Of a DNA stretch of 64,000 nucleotides, positions 26,197 to 36,029 are shown piece by piece; within the stretch, counting starts at the first letter, position 1; every line of letters begins with the position of its first letter. The translations under genes were made by a program, and so were the position numbers. The stretch comes from Dyadobacter flavalbus (GTDB taxonomy: Bacteria; Bacteroidota; Bacteroidia; Cytophagales; Spirosomataceae): NCBI RefSeq assembly GCF_006149045.1, contig NZ_VBSN01000059.1, forward strand, positions 248,001 to 312,000, read 5' to 3'. Under the pieces are notes generated by a model. That model ran no database searches and was not told the origin of the DNA. It saw only the letters and a list, made by a program, of their open reading frames with translations.

Positions 26197-26226
26197 TCAT
26201 TTTCAATCCAGTTATCCTTGTCAATC

Positions 26227-27291
26227 ATGAAAATTGAAAAAGAGGTCGTGCAGAAAATCAGGCGCGATGCATTGATCAGTATATTACTATATCTGACACC
26301 CGTGTTTTTAATGTTTGCCGCATTTTATCTTACGGATTACAAACCCTGGGCCGGCAGCAACGCACTGCCTTTCAAAGTTCCTCACTTTATCGAAGGCGTT
26401 TTTACGCATCTGAGTTCGTGGGGGCTTCCGGTTATTGTACTTGTGCTCGGCATTATTGAATTCATTGCCGGTCTTTACGAAAACAAATGGACCAAAAACG
26501 AACGCTTTCTGGATATTGCATGCTATGTGCTTCCCAAAATCATCATTGCGCCGCTGGTAACGTATTTCAGTCTGGAACTGCTTCCGAAAGTTCTGCCCGG
26601 TATCAAAGATAACTTTTCATGGGTGCCTTTCTGGTGGGCATTTGCGATCATAGCCGTAGCCGACGACCTCACGCAATACTGGTATCACCGCCTGCATCAT
26701 CAATTGCCCTGGTTATGGCGTTTCCACAGGACACATCACAGCGCTCCGTACATGGGTATGGCGATGGCCGGCAGACAGAACATCATCTACACCATTTTCT
26801 TTTCCCAGACCTATCTGACCGTAGCGCTGACCTACGTCGGACTTGGCTATGCGGCTTTGTTTGTAAAAGTGGTCAAATCGCTGATTGTAACCGGTGCGCA
26901 TTCCAGTATTCCATGGGATAAACCGTTTTATACGATCAAATGGCTCAGCCCGATTGGCTGGGTTCTGGAACGATTTATATCAACGCCTGCCACGCACTAT
27001 GCGCATCATGCGGATACAACCGATGACGGCGTAGGTTATTACAAAGGCAATTTCGGCAACATGTTTTTTCTCTGGGACATTATTTTCGGAACCGGCATTA
27101 TTACCCGCAGATACCCGACTTCATTCGGTATCAAGCATTACAAGGAAGAAGAATGGTATGCACAATTGTTGTGGCCAATACTGAAATCCAAGAAAAGCGG
27201 CAGTGAACTGGCTGCTGACGGCCCTATGGTCGGAGATGAAGTCAAAAACGAAAAACTTCCTGAAAACCTGCCATCACCCATTCGCATCTGA
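26227..27291 (+). CDS. Sterol desaturase / fatty acid hydroxylase family membrane di-iron enzyme
   Basis: A 354-residue protein with about five membrane helices. The His-box ligands of the di-iron centre are present: HRLHH (YWYHRLHHQLPW), HRTHHS (WRFHRTHHSAPYM) and a third box HYAHHAD (THYAHHADTT). This family hydroxylates or desaturates sterols, carotenoids or acyl chains with O2 in the membrane. An ATG at 26227 is preferred to an in-frame TTG at 26218. It heads a plus-strand run with SusC (36 nt on), SusD and a sulfatase, which is unusual company and suggests a lipid or sterol-like substrate; that is inference. Confidence 0.9.
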   Translation: MKIEKEVVQKIRRDALISILLYLTPVFLMFAAFYLTDYKPWAGSNALPFKVPHFIEGVFTHLSSWGLPVIVLVLGIIEFIAGLYENKWTKNERFLDIACYVLPKIIIAPLVTYFSLELLPKVLPGIKDNFSWVPFWWAFAIIAVADDLTQYWYHRLHHQLPWLWRFHRTHHSAPYMGMAMAGRQNIIYTIFFSQTYLTVALTYVGLGYAALFVKVVKSLIVTGAHSSIPWDKPFYTIKWLSPIGWVLERFISTPATHYAHHADTTDDGVGYYKGNFGNMFFLWDIIFGTGIITRRYPTSFGIKHYKEEEWYAQLLWPILKSKKSGSELAADGPMVGDEVKNEKLPENLPSPIRI

Positions 27292-27326
27292 AACAGTTCA
27301 GAGCAGTTATTTTAAAAAAAGTCATC

Positions 27327-30300
27327 ATGAAAAACATTTACCTGATAGCAGTATTGGGCACCTTGCTCTTTGCCTCTACTTTCGCAAATGCGCAGGATAT
27401 CATCACCGGAGTTGTAAAGGATGAAACCGGAATGGGATTGCCCGGCGCTACCATCATTGAAAAAGGCACGTCCAAAAACACCGTTACCGACCTGGATGGA
27501 AAGTTCAGTATTCCTGCTTCCAAAGAATTTCCGTTTACATTACAAATCAATATTACCGGTTTTCAGCAGCAGGAAATTGAAATTTATGAACTGTCGGAGG
27601 AGCCGGTGGAAGTGGTCCTGAAAACGGCCAATTTGCTGAATGAAGTGGTGGTGATCGGTTATGGCGAGCAAAAAAGAAAGGACATTACCGGTTCCGTTTC
27701 TTCCGTTCCCATTGAAATCAAATCGCAGCCTGTTGTTTCCGTAGAAAGGTTACTTCAGGGTTCCATTGCGGGTGCAACCGTAACGCAGACCTCCGGGCAG
27801 CCGGGCGGTGGCGTCAGCGTCCAGATCAGAGGGAGCAACTCCATTACTGCAGGAAGCGATCCGTTGTATGTAATCGACGGCTTTCCGATCAATAATGATT
27901 ACGGTGTGAGCGATGCCGGTGTAACGGCCGGTTCCAAAATCAATCCGCTTTCCTTTCTGAACACGGCTGATATTGAATCCATTGACGTACTGAAAGATGC
28001 TTCGGCAACCGCAATTTACGGATCAAGAGGAGCAAACGGCGTTGTAATTATCACAACAAAAGGCGGTTCCAAAAACAAGTCTTCGATTACTTATGAATCC
28101 TATTTCGGAAGACAGGAAGTGATCCGGACTTTGCCCTTGATGAATGCAGGCGAGTGGTGGCAGCTCCGGAAAGATGCAGCCTTTAACTCGGGCAAAACGC
28201 CGGTTCTGCCCAGCGTAATCGGGTTTTCACTGGATACAACGGGAGCGGGGACCGACTGGCAGGCGGCAGCTTTCAGAAAGGCGACGCAGCAAAGTCACAG
28301 CATTTCCATTCTTTCCGGTTCGGACAAAACAAGGCTCGGGATTTCAGCCAATTACCTGAAACAGAATGGCGTTCTTCAGAATACCGATTTCAACAGGCTT
28401 TCGGCCCGCTTCAACATTGATCACAGTTACAGCGATAAGTTAAGGTTTACGTCCAGCATTACCGGGAGCCATACCAAAGCCAACGTGGCTCCCGCATCGG
28501 TCGTTTCCGCGCTGGTCCTGACGCCGCCGTCTCTGCCGATTTATCAGGAAGACGGAAAATTCGTCAAGTTCAGTCCGTTTGAAACCGTTTATGCCAACCC
28601 GATCAATTCACTTTACAATCAGCTGAACCAAACCATTACCAATCGTTTTTTAGGAAATATTTCGGCTGAATATACGATTATTGAAGGCCTCAAAGCCAAA
28701 GTGCTGGTCGGGGCGGATGTCGTGGACAACAAGCAGAACCGCTATTTGCCGATTTCGACTTACGAAGGCACGGCTCTGAACGGAAATGCTTTGGTAGGTT
28801 CCATTTTTACGACGAACTGGCTGAATGAAAATATATTAAGTTACGATAAAGAGCTTAATGATAAAAACAGGATCAACGCCGTAATCGGTTTTACTGCCCA
28901 GCAGTCACAGTCAAAAGGAGCCATTGCCGAGGCAGCCGGGTTTTCATCCGACGCTTTCGGCTACAATAATCTTGGAACAGGAATCACCAACAGAACGCCG
29001 GGCTCATCTTCGACCGACTTTGCGCTGGCATCTTATCTGGGCCGTATCAATTATGTTTTTGACGACCGTTATCTGGTGACGTTCACGCTTCGTGCAGACG
29101 GTTCTTCCAAATTCGGGGCCGGAAATAAATGGGGTTACTTTCCTTCCGCAGCATTGGGCTGGAACATTGCCAATGAACAATTTTTCAAAAATATCACGAA
29201 AGTCAGCCTGCTGAAACTGCGGTTGAGCGCCGGATCGACCGGGAACCAGAGCATTCCGCCGTATCAGTCGCTTGCGCAGCTGACTTATTATCCGTATAAT
29301 TTTTCATCGAGTACAGTTTCAGGTTATGCGCCGAGTACGGTATCCAACAAAAATCTGGGATGGGAAAAGACTTTTCAGGTGGATGCCGGACTGGACATCG
29401 GTTTGTACAAAGACCGCCTGAACATTACTGCGGATTATTATTACAAGAAAACCACGGATCTGCTGCTTACGAGAACGGTACCGGGAACATCAGGATTATC
29501 CGATTTCTATTCCGGGCAAGGTTCCACGATTTACCAGAATGTAGGCGCGGTTTCAAACAAGGGTTTTGAATTGGCCATTAATTCCCAGAATCTGACGGGT
29601 GATCTGAAATGGAATTCGATCTTCATTTTTGCACGCAATACAAACAAAATCCTGGATCTGGGCGCAGGCGTAAACCAGTATATTCCTTCCAGTTCGGCGC
29701 CATCCATCGCGAAAGTCGGCCATCCGCTGGGTTCATTCATCGTGTATAAAACCGACGGCGTGATTCAGGATGGTGAAACCGCACTGACGCCGCAGGCCAA
29801 CAAAGGGCCGGGCGGACAGCAGTTCAAAGATCTGGACGGCGACGGCAAAATCACGCAGGCCGGCGACAGAGAAGTCATTGACAACCAGATCAAATTCACT
29901 GCCGGACTGACCAACACTTTCAATTACAAAGGATTTGATCTGGCCGTTTTCTTCCAGACTTCCGTTGGCGGCAAACTGTACAATGTAAACCGTGCAAACC
30001 TTGAACTGGGAACGGGTTACACCAATGCATCGCGTGAACTTCTGAACCGCTATTCCCCGACAAACACCGATACGGACGTGAAAGAAGCTTATCAGGACCC
30101 TGCGATCACCATTTCGGACCGCTTCATTGAAGATGCTACCTATTACAGGCTGAAAAATATTTCATTCGGTTATTCACTGCCAAAAGCATTGCTTTCGCAA
30201 GTGCGCATTCAGTCGCTGCGGATTTATGTGTCTGCCCAGAATGCCATCACCTGGACCAAATACACCGGTTTTGATCCGGAAGTGAGTTCCAACGGACAAA

Positions 30301-30380
30301 GCCTGATCAACAAAGGCGTGGACGACAGTGTGTACCCGAACAACAAATCTTATCAGGTCGGTTTATCGCTGACATTCTGA
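27327..30380 (+). CDS. SusC/RagA-family TonB-linked outer-membrane transporter
   Basis: A 1017-residue protein with a signal peptide (ends FASTFANAQ). Residues about 25-105 form the carboxypeptidase-regulatory-like domain (ITGVVKDETGMGLPGATI). The plug follows from about 108 (EVVVIGYGEQKRKDITGSVSSV; ISILKDASA-type segment IDVLKDASATAIYGSRGANG), then a beta-barrel ending in Phe (VGLSLTF). Together with SusD it imports a large ligand through the outer membrane by TonB energy. The SusD gene is 24 nt downstream. The start is the ATG at 27327. It is about 20 residues shorter than the SusC at 39343 and only moderately similar. Confidence 0.95.
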   Translation: MKNIYLIAVLGTLLFASTFANAQDIITGVVKDETGMGLPGATIIEKGTSKNTVTDLDGKFSIPASKEFPFTLQINITGFQQQEIEIYELSEEPVEVVLKTANLLNEVVVIGYGEQKRKDITGSVSSVPIEIKSQPVVSVERLLQGSIAGATVTQTSGQPGGGVSVQIRGSNSITAGSDPLYVIDGFPINNDYGVSDAGVTAGSKINPLSFLNTADIESIDVLKDASATAIYGSRGANGVVIITTKGGSKNKSSITYESYFGRQEVIRTLPLMNAGEWWQLRKDAAFNSGKTPVLPSVIGFSLDTTGAGTDWQAAAFRKATQQSHSISILSGSDKTRLGISANYLKQNGVLQNTDFNRLSARFNIDHSYSDKLRFTSSITGSHTKANVAPASVVSALVLTPPSLPIYQEDGKFVKFSPFETVYANPINSLYNQLNQTITNRFLGNISAEYTIIEGLKAKVLVGADVVDNKQNRYLPISTYEGTALNGNALVGSIFTTNWLNENILSYDKELNDKNRINAVIGFTAQQSQSKGAIAEAAGFSSDAFGYNNLGTGITNRTPGSSSTDFALASYLGRINYVFDDRYLVTFTLRADGSSKFGAGNKWGYFPSAALGWNIANEQFFKNITKVSLLKLRLSAGSTGNQSIPPYQSLAQLTYYPYNFSSSTVSGYAPSTVSNKNLGWEKTFQVDAGLDIGLYKDRLNITADYYYKKTTDLLLTRTVPGTSGLSDFYSGQGSTIYQNVGAVSNKGFELAINSQNLTGDLKWNSIFIFARNTNKILDLGAGVNQYIPSSSAPSIAKVGHPLGSFIVYKTDGVIQDGETALTPQANKGPGGQQFKDLDGDGKITQAGDREVIDNQIKFTAGLTNTFNYKGFDLAVFFQTSVGGKLYNVNRANLELGTGYTNASRELLNRYSPTNTDTDVKEAYQDPAITISDRFIEDATYYRLKNISFGYSLPKALLSQVRIQSLRIYVSAQNAITWTKYTGFDPEVSSNGQSLINKGVDDSVYPNNKSYQVGLSLTF

Positions 30381-30404
30381 TAGCCATTCCAATTGATTTT
30401 TAAA

Positions 30405-31970
30405 ATGAAAAAATATTCTTACCTCGCTCTCGCGCTCAGCACGCTGTTCATTGCTTCCTGCAAAGAATTCCTGACCGAAGAACCCGCTTCGGTAATAACC
30501 GAAGAACAGTATTACAAAACGGAATCCGATGCCAATACCGCGATTAATGCCGTATACTTTTTCCTGAATTCCGGAAGGATTCAGACGCCCTACAATACTT
30601 TGTTCAACACGGGCATGAACATGGGCAGCGATGACGAAGATCCGGGACCCGGCGCAACGAATCCGGACGTACGGTCGCTGGCGGTGCAGTCGCATTCTTC
30701 CAGTAATCTGCGGGTTTATGAAATCTGGCAGCAGCATTATGCCGCTATCCGTAAGGACAATGTGGTTTTGAACAAAATTCCGGCAATCAGTTTCAGTATT
30801 CCGGGCAATAAGGAAAGGATTCTGGGCGAAGCCAAATTTCTCAGAGCATTGTTTTACTTCAACCTTGTACGGCTTTACGGCGATGTGCCTCTGGTTACCG
30901 AATATCAGAATTACGTTTCACCGTCTGATTATGCCATTGCAAAAAGCCCGTCCGCTGATGTATATGCACAGATTGAGAAAGATTTAACCGAAGCCGCAGC
31001 CGTTTTGCCTGCTTCTTACAGTTCGCCGGATTTGGGAAGAGCAACTTCCGGAGCTGCCAAAGCGCTGCTGGCAAAAGTATATCTGATCAAGGCATCGCTT
31101 CCCTTAAAGCTGGCGGAAAATTACCAAAAGGCCATTTCCAAAGCGGAAGAAGCCTTGTCGCCGGCCGACGGCGGAACGGGGGTTTACGGTTATGATCTGG
31201 CAACGGATTATGCAAAGGTTTTCCTGCCGGCTTTTAAAAACGGCACGGAGCACATATTTTCTGCGCAGATGAAAGCAAATTCCTATAATCAGGGAAATAA
31301 TGAAATGTCCCGTGCGATTTTCTCCGCCATTCCCGGCCTGACCGGAAACTATGCGCATATGGTTCGTTACTACACGGAAGGAGAGGATAAGTTTTTCAGT
31401 ATTTACAAACTTTTCAAACCTACGGACAAGCGCAGGGCTGTAACTTTTGTAAGAAGTTTTACCAGTCCGGCCAATGGAAAAAAATACGCATTGCCGCTTG
31501 TGAACCCGGCTGTTCCAAATGATTCCACGCCATTCTGGAACAAATGGTGGGACCCGAACAACACGGCTGTAACCTCAAACTCCGAAGCCAACGTGCCGAT
31601 CATCCGTTATGCGGAACTGCTGCTGATCCACGCCGAAGCTGAAAATGAAGTAAACGGCCCGACTGTAAAAGCCTATAAATCAATCAACAGAGTGCGGGCA
31701 AGAGCCGGTCTGCCAAACCTGACGGCTGGGTTAACAAAAAACCAGTTTCGTGATTCGGTTTATTTTGAGAGAAGGCTGGAACTCGTATATGAATACCAGA
31801 GATGGTTTGACCTGATCCGTGAGAAAGACGCAGACGGCAACGGAATTTTATTGAAAAGCCTGCAAAAAGTAGGTAAAACCAATGCGACCGAGAAAAATTA
31901 CCTGTACCCGATCCCGCAGACGGAGCTTGATAACAACCCGCTATTAAAGCAGAATGTTCTCTGGGAGTAA
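30405..31970 (+). CDS. SusD/RagB-family substrate-binding lipoprotein
   Basis: A 521-residue lipoprotein with a signal peptide and lipobox ending FIASCKEF; Cys is the likely lipidated residue. SusD marks are EEQYYKTESDANTAINAVYF, the TPR helix GEAKFLRALFYFNLVRLYGDVPLVT, RYAELLLIHAEAENE and the C-terminal YLYPIPQTELDNNPLLKQN. It caps the SusC barrel and binds the ligand at the cell surface. The ATG at 30405 is chosen over an in-frame TTG at 30393 because the lipoprotein signal starts there. Confidence 0.95.
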   Translation: MKKYSYLALALSTLFIASCKEFLTEEPASVITEEQYYKTESDANTAINAVYFFLNSGRIQTPYNTLFNTGMNMGSDDEDPGPGATNPDVRSLAVQSHSSSNLRVYEIWQQHYAAIRKDNVVLNKIPAISFSIPGNKERILGEAKFLRALFYFNLVRLYGDVPLVTEYQNYVSPSDYAIAKSPSADVYAQIEKDLTEAAAVLPASYSSPDLGRATSGAAKALLAKVYLIKASLPLKLAENYQKAISKAEEALSPADGGTGVYGYDLATDYAKVFLPAFKNGTEHIFSAQMKANSYNQGNNEMSRAIFSAIPGLTGNYAHMVRYYTEGEDKFFSIYKLFKPTDKRRAVTFVRSFTSPANGKKYALPLVNPAVPNDSTPFWNKWWDPNNTAVTSNSEANVPIIRYAELLLIHAEAENEVNGPTVKAYKSINRVRARAGLPNLTAGLTKNQFRDSVYFERRLELVYEYQRWFDLIREKDADGNGILLKSLQKVGKTNATEKNYLYPIPQTELDNNPLLKQNVLWE

Positions 31971-32021
31971 CAGATCAATTTTTTTAAAATAAATATTAAA
32001 ACGGACTTAAACGCAGGGAAC

Positions 32022-33638
32022 ATGCATACAAAATTGAAATCAGTATTACTGTTGATGCTTTTTACAACTTATACCTCTTTTGCCCAGCAAAAGCCGAACG
32101 TCATTGTCATTCTAGCAGATGATCTCGGTTACGCCGATCTTGGATGTTACGGAAGTGAAATCCCGACGCCGAACCTGGATAATCTTGCCCGGAACGGAGT
32201 ACGGCTGACCAGTTTTTATAACACGGCACGCTGCTGCCCGACCCGTGCTGCGTTGCTGACAGGCGTATACAGCCATCAGGCCGGGATCGGCCACATGATG
32301 GAAGACAAAGGCGCAGATCATCCCGCTTACCGTGCACAGCTGAACGATAAAAGTGTGACCATTGCCGAAGTGATGAAAAGCGCAGGTTACTTTACGGCCA
32401 TGACGGGAAAATGGCATGTAGGGCAGCCGCACGGAACCGTTCCGTGGAAGCGCGGTTTTGACCGTTCGCTGAATGCGCCCGCAGGCGGATTTTATTACGG
32501 TGCCGGAAAAGGAGCCAAGCTGTTTCTGAACGGCGAAGAGCTGGCCAATGATTCGGACAAGCTGCCTGCAAAATGGTACACAACCGATCTCTGGACCGAC
32601 TTCGGGCTCCGGTTTATCGATGAAGGAATTGCTGCCAAAAAGCCGTTTATGCTGTATCTGGCGCACAATGCACCGCATTTTCCTTTACAGGCTCCGGAAG
32701 AAGACATAGCCAGATTCAGAGGAAAATATCTGAAAGGTTATGAAAAACTTCGTCAGGAGCGCTATGAAAAGCAGATCCGGCTCGGCCTTATTGATCCGTC
32801 ATGGAAACTGCCGCCGATTAATCCCAATGTGCCGAAATGGGAAAGTCTGAGCCAGGCAGAGAAGGAAAAATACGACCATATGATGGCAATTTATGCCGCT
32901 GTGATTTACAGGCTCGACAAGAGTATCGGGGATCTGGTCAACGGTTTGAAAAAGAGAGGCGTTTTTGATAATACCGTCATCCTTTTTGTTTCGGACAACG
33001 GCGGCAATGCAGAGCCGGGCATTGAAGGGAAGTTTGAAGGAGAAAAACCGGGTTCGGCAGAGTCCGCGGTGTTTATCGGTCAGGGCTGGGCAGAAGCAGC
33101 TTGTACACCATTCTGGGCTTACAAGCATCATACGCATGAAGGCGGCATTTCGTCGCCGGGCATCATTTCCTGGCCGGCAGGAATACCGGCAAGCCGGAAC
33201 GGGAAATTTGAAAAACAGCCCGCACACATCATTGATATCATGGCTACGTTGGTTGATCTTGGCGGTGCAAAATATCCGGCAACATACAATAACCAGCCCA
33301 TTCAGCCACTGGAAGGCGCCAGTCTGAGGCCGGCATTTACCGGAAAACCGATTAGCCGGAAAAACCCGATTTTCTGGGAGCATGAAGGCAACCGGGCCAT
33401 CCGGGACGGAAAATGGAAACTGGTCGCCGAACGTTCGGAAAAATGGCAGTTGTATGACATAGAAAAAGACCGCACCGAGCTGGCCGATCTTTCTTCAAAA
33501 TATCCGGAAGTGGTTAAAGAGCTGGAAGAAAAGTATGCAGCGTGGTACAAAAGAGTGGGCGCGGAACCCTATGACAAGGATTTCAAATGGTTTTATGATT
33601 ACGAAAAAGCAAAAAACGAAGCAGCGTCAATAAAGTAA
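32022..33638 (+). CDS. Arylsulfatase-type sulfatase, secreted
   Basis: A 538-residue formylglycine sulfatase with a signal peptide (ends YTSFAQQ). Metal ligands are in ILADDLGY (Asp33, Asp34). The maturation motif is C71-C-P-T-R75 followed by AALLTG, so Cys71 should become formylglycine. Further marks are TGKWHVGQ, FLYLAHNAPHFPLQ-type segment MLYLAHNAPHFPLQ and FVSDNGGNAEPG. It hydrolyses sulfate esters in the periplasm. An anaerobic or aerobic formylglycine-generating enzyme must be encoded elsewhere. It closes the desaturase-SusC-SusD run and is followed by a terminator. The natural substrate is not known. Confidence 0.95.
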   Translation: MHTKLKSVLLLMLFTTYTSFAQQKPNVIVILADDLGYADLGCYGSEIPTPNLDNLARNGVRLTSFYNTARCCPTRAALLTGVYSHQAGIGHMMEDKGADHPAYRAQLNDKSVTIAEVMKSAGYFTAMTGKWHVGQPHGTVPWKRGFDRSLNAPAGGFYYGAGKGAKLFLNGEELANDSDKLPAKWYTTDLWTDFGLRFIDEGIAAKKPFMLYLAHNAPHFPLQAPEEDIARFRGKYLKGYEKLRQERYEKQIRLGLIDPSWKLPPINPNVPKWESLSQAEKEKYDHMMAIYAAVIYRLDKSIGDLVNGLKKRGVFDNTVILFVSDNGGNAEPGIEGKFEGEKPGSAESAVFIGQGWAEAACTPFWAYKHHTHEGGISSPGIISWPAGIPASRNGKFEKQPAHIIDIMATLVDLGGAKYPATYNNQPIQPLEGASLRPAFTGKPISRKNPIFWEHEGNRAIRDGKWKLVAERSEKWQLYDIEKDRTELADLSSKYPEVVKELEEKYAAWYKRVGAEPYDKDFKWFYDYEKAKNEAASIK

Positions 33639-33660
33639 ATTATTCTGGTTTTAGCGTTAA

Positions 33661-33686
33661 TAAAGACCTTCCTGTGAAGGTCTTTA
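33661..33686 (+). terminator. Rho-independent terminator after the sulfatase
   Basis: TAAAGACCTTC (33661-33671), loop CTGT, GAAGGTCTTTA (33676-33686), then a run of T. The stem is 11 bp and perfect. Confidence 0.9.
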
Positions 33687-33735
33687 TTTTTTTATTTATG
33701 TATAAATGATATCGAATCGGAGATAAGTAACAATA

Positions 33736-34175
33736 ACCGCGGAGCGGTATCCTGTTTGTAGAAAATACGGAATACATGAAAATGGTTTTTAACCCCGGAC
33801 GGGGTTTCCTTAAGCAAGAAACAGGATGCTCCTCCGGAGCAAAAAAATCAAAATACCGCATTGAATTGCTACAAACAGAGGGCTCCTCCGGAGCAACCAA
33901 TAACTGCGGAGCGGTTTCCTGTTTATAGAAAATGTGAAATCCATGAAAAAAGATTTTAACCCCGGACGGGGTTTCCTTAAGCAAGAAACAGGATGCTCCT
34001 CCGGAACAAAAAAATCAAAATACCGCATTGAATTGCTACAAACAGAGAGCTCCTCCGGAGCAACCAATAACCGCAGAGCGGTTTCCTGTTTGTAGAAAAT
34101 GTGAAATACATGAAAAAAGATTTTAACCCCGGACGGGGTTTCCTTATGCAAAAAACAGAATGCTCCTCCGGAGCA
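33736..34175. repeat. Hairpin-rich intergenic repeat array B, exact 167-bp period
   Basis: About 2.7 copies. The ACYGCRGAGCGGT hairpin is at 33736, 33903 and 34070, exactly 167 bp apart. Each unit also has AACCCCGGACGGGGTT (6-bp stem) and two GCTCCTCCGGAGC hairpins. CTACAAACAG and CTGTTTRTAG enclose one GCTCC and one ACCGC hairpin, so a branched, tRNA-sized structure could form. It is the same family as array A but with a shorter period. One copy has CCGGAAC in place of CCGGAGC near 34000. Frames across it are accidental. Confidence 0.87.
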
Positions 34176-34285
34176 AGAATAAATTACCATATGTAATTTG
34201 CCGGAACAAAAAGCTGACAACCAAATACAAATTGCCAATAACAGCATATAATAATTAACTTAGCCATTTTATATTCCAGGCACAA

Positions 34286-35275
34286 ATGGCGCACTTTCCG
34301 GTAACCAATTCCAATCTCTCTGCCGAACATCTCGGGCTGTTTATACAAACAAAATATGCATTGGGTAAAAACACCAGATGCAGGCTGATCCGGGCGGGCA
34401 TCAATGACACATATCTCGTTAATGATGATTTGCAGCAGTTTGTTTTCAGGGTTTACAGCGCAGGCTGGCGGACAAGGATTGAAATCGAGGAAGAACTGAA
34501 TTTACTGAACTTGCTACGTGTCAATCAGATTTCTGTTTCTTATCCGGTTGCGGATCATGCAGACAATTTCATTCAAATACTGAATGCACCGGAAGGTGAC
34601 AGGTTTGCTGTTTTATTTAGTTATGCAAAAGGTGAAAAGCTGCACGATGTTCCGGCAGAAACCCATTATAAAATAGGACAGTTAATAGGCCGTTTTCATG
34701 AAATTACGCTTAACCGGACATTGAAAAGGGTTCATTACACACCGGAAATCGTACTTGTGGATGCACTGAAAAAACTGGAATTGTTTCTACCGCCGGAAAC
34801 AGCGGAAATGCAGTTCATGAAGTCGATGCAAAAGTATTTGCTGCATGAATTTTCAAAAGTAAACGGCGATACAATCCGTAATGGAATTGTGCATCTGGAT
34901 ATCTGGTTTGACAACCTGAATGTGACGGATAAAAACGAAATAACAATCTTTGATTTTGATTTTTGCGGAAACGGCTGGCTTTGTTTTGACATTGCTTACT
35001 ATGTCATGCAACTGCACAATATTGAAAAGTATGAAGCAAAGGATTACACGCCTAAAATTGAGAACTTCTTTTCTGGGTATGAATCGGTTACAAAAATCAG
35101 CACAAATGAAAAAGCGCTTGTTCCGGTGCTGGGATTAAGCTTGTATTTTTTTTATCTGGGTGTTCAATGCGAGCGGTTTGAAAACTATTCAAATGTCTTT
35201 CTGAATGAGAATTATCTGAAAAGATTTATTAACGGATTGGTAAAAAGGTATTACGAGATTACAAAAGTGGCTTGA
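34286..35275 (+). CDS. APH-family small-molecule phosphotransferase
   Basis: A 329-residue kinase-like protein of the aminoglycoside phosphotransferase / homoserine kinase II fold. The N-lobe has RLIRAGINDTYLV (glycine-poor loop) and FRVYSAGWRTRIEIEEEL. The catalytic loop is HLDIWFDNL (HxDxxxxN Brenner motif), and the metal motif is IFDFDFCGNGW. It lacks a signal peptide and is cytoplasmic. The family phosphorylates hydroxyls on antibiotics, homoserine, choline and similar molecules; which one is open. It stands alone after repeat array B. The start is the ATG at 34286. Confidence 0.8.
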   Translation: MAHFPVTNSNLSAEHLGLFIQTKYALGKNTRCRLIRAGINDTYLVNDDLQQFVFRVYSAGWRTRIEIEEELNLLNLLRVNQISVSYPVADHADNFIQILNAPEGDRFAVLFSYAKGEKLHDVPAETHYKIGQLIGRFHEITLNRTLKRVHYTPEIVLVDALKKLELFLPPETAEMQFMKSMQKYLLHEFSKVNGDTIRNGIVHLDIWFDNLNVTDKNEITIFDFDFCGNGWLCFDIAYYVMQLHNIEKYEAKDYTPKIENFFSGYESVTKISTNEKALVPVLGLSLYFFYLGVQCERFENYSNVFLNENYLKRFINGLVKRYYEITKVA

Positions 35276-35473
35276 AAAGCTTTGATATTTTTCAGGCATA
35301 TCAATAAAACGAAAAGTGTTTGTGTAACAGCGGGCAATTACATGGAAAAACTACTTCATTTTGTAAAAAAATACATGGCTGTTGTACATATTGTTCCCAT
35401 GCAATTATATTAATCCCAAACGACTTTGCTGCCTCTGAAATTTCCCGAATTAAATTCAGTATTTATTGAATAG

Positions 35474-35854
35474 TTATACTATCTGCACATATATCATAAT
35501 TATATTTGGTTGAGCTATGCAGATGTTAATGACGAAGCCAAATATTATGAACTGGATGTGACCGAACATGTCCGTGCGCAGTTTGGATCTGATCGGATCG
35601 TGAGCATTATTTTGAAAAACCCTACGGCCAGAAACCGGAAAATGTATTTTCACAGCAAGGAAAAACATGAAGGCGCCGTTTCGTTGCAGCTGATCAGCAA
35701 GCCGGGAAGAACTTATGATCTTGCATTGCCTGAACAAAAATCGGCGAAGACCGAAGTAGACATTTCCGGGCTATCGCTGAGCAAAGGGCTGTATTTGTTG
35801 AAAGTCCGTTCTGCCGCCACAATTGAAGTGTTGAAAGTGCTTGTTACGGAATGA
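35474..35854 (+). pseudogene. Remnant of a large secreted protein: CBM-like end plus T9SS sorting tail
   Basis: The frame is open from after a TAG at 35471-35473 to TGA at 35854, without a credible start. It reads YIWLSYADVNDEAKYYELDV, VTEHVRAQFG and SIILKNP, the pattern of DNRLRE/CBM96-type carbohydrate-binding modules. A linker follows, then LSLSKGLYLLKV and a final VLKVLV strand, which look like a type IX secretion C-terminal signal. No upstream body exists in the 200 bp before it. This is best read as the 3' end of a deleted gene for an exported polysaccharide-acting protein. A GTG/TTG-started small protein is possible but unlikely. Confidence 0.65.
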
Positions 35855-35937
35855 ATGTAATTTTTGAAGTTTTTTGTGAGATGTGAGATGTAAAATGTGA
35901 AATTTGATTTTTGATTGCATGCAAATTTTGTTAATGA

Positions 35938-35978
35938 AAAAGGCCCGGCTAATTGAAAATCAGTTCGCCGGGCCTTTT
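35938..35978. terminator. Bidirectional terminator hairpin
   Basis: AAAAGGCCCGGC (35938-35949) pairs perfectly with GCCGGGCCTTTT (35967-35978). It lies between the CBM/T9SS remnant and the convergent GH30 gene. Confidence 0.85.
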
Positions 35979-36029
35979 GAATATGAATTTATGCAATGAA
36001 CCAAAAGCGTATCCGTTGCATCGAATTAC

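Noticed and set aside
33736..34175. CRISPR array
   Set aside because: The whole 167-bp unit repeats, with no unique spacers between short repeats, and no cas genes are in the window.
33640..34247. Two minus-strand proteins across array B
   Set aside because: They are translations of the 167-bp repeat. The sequence is explained by paired hairpin arms, not by codons.
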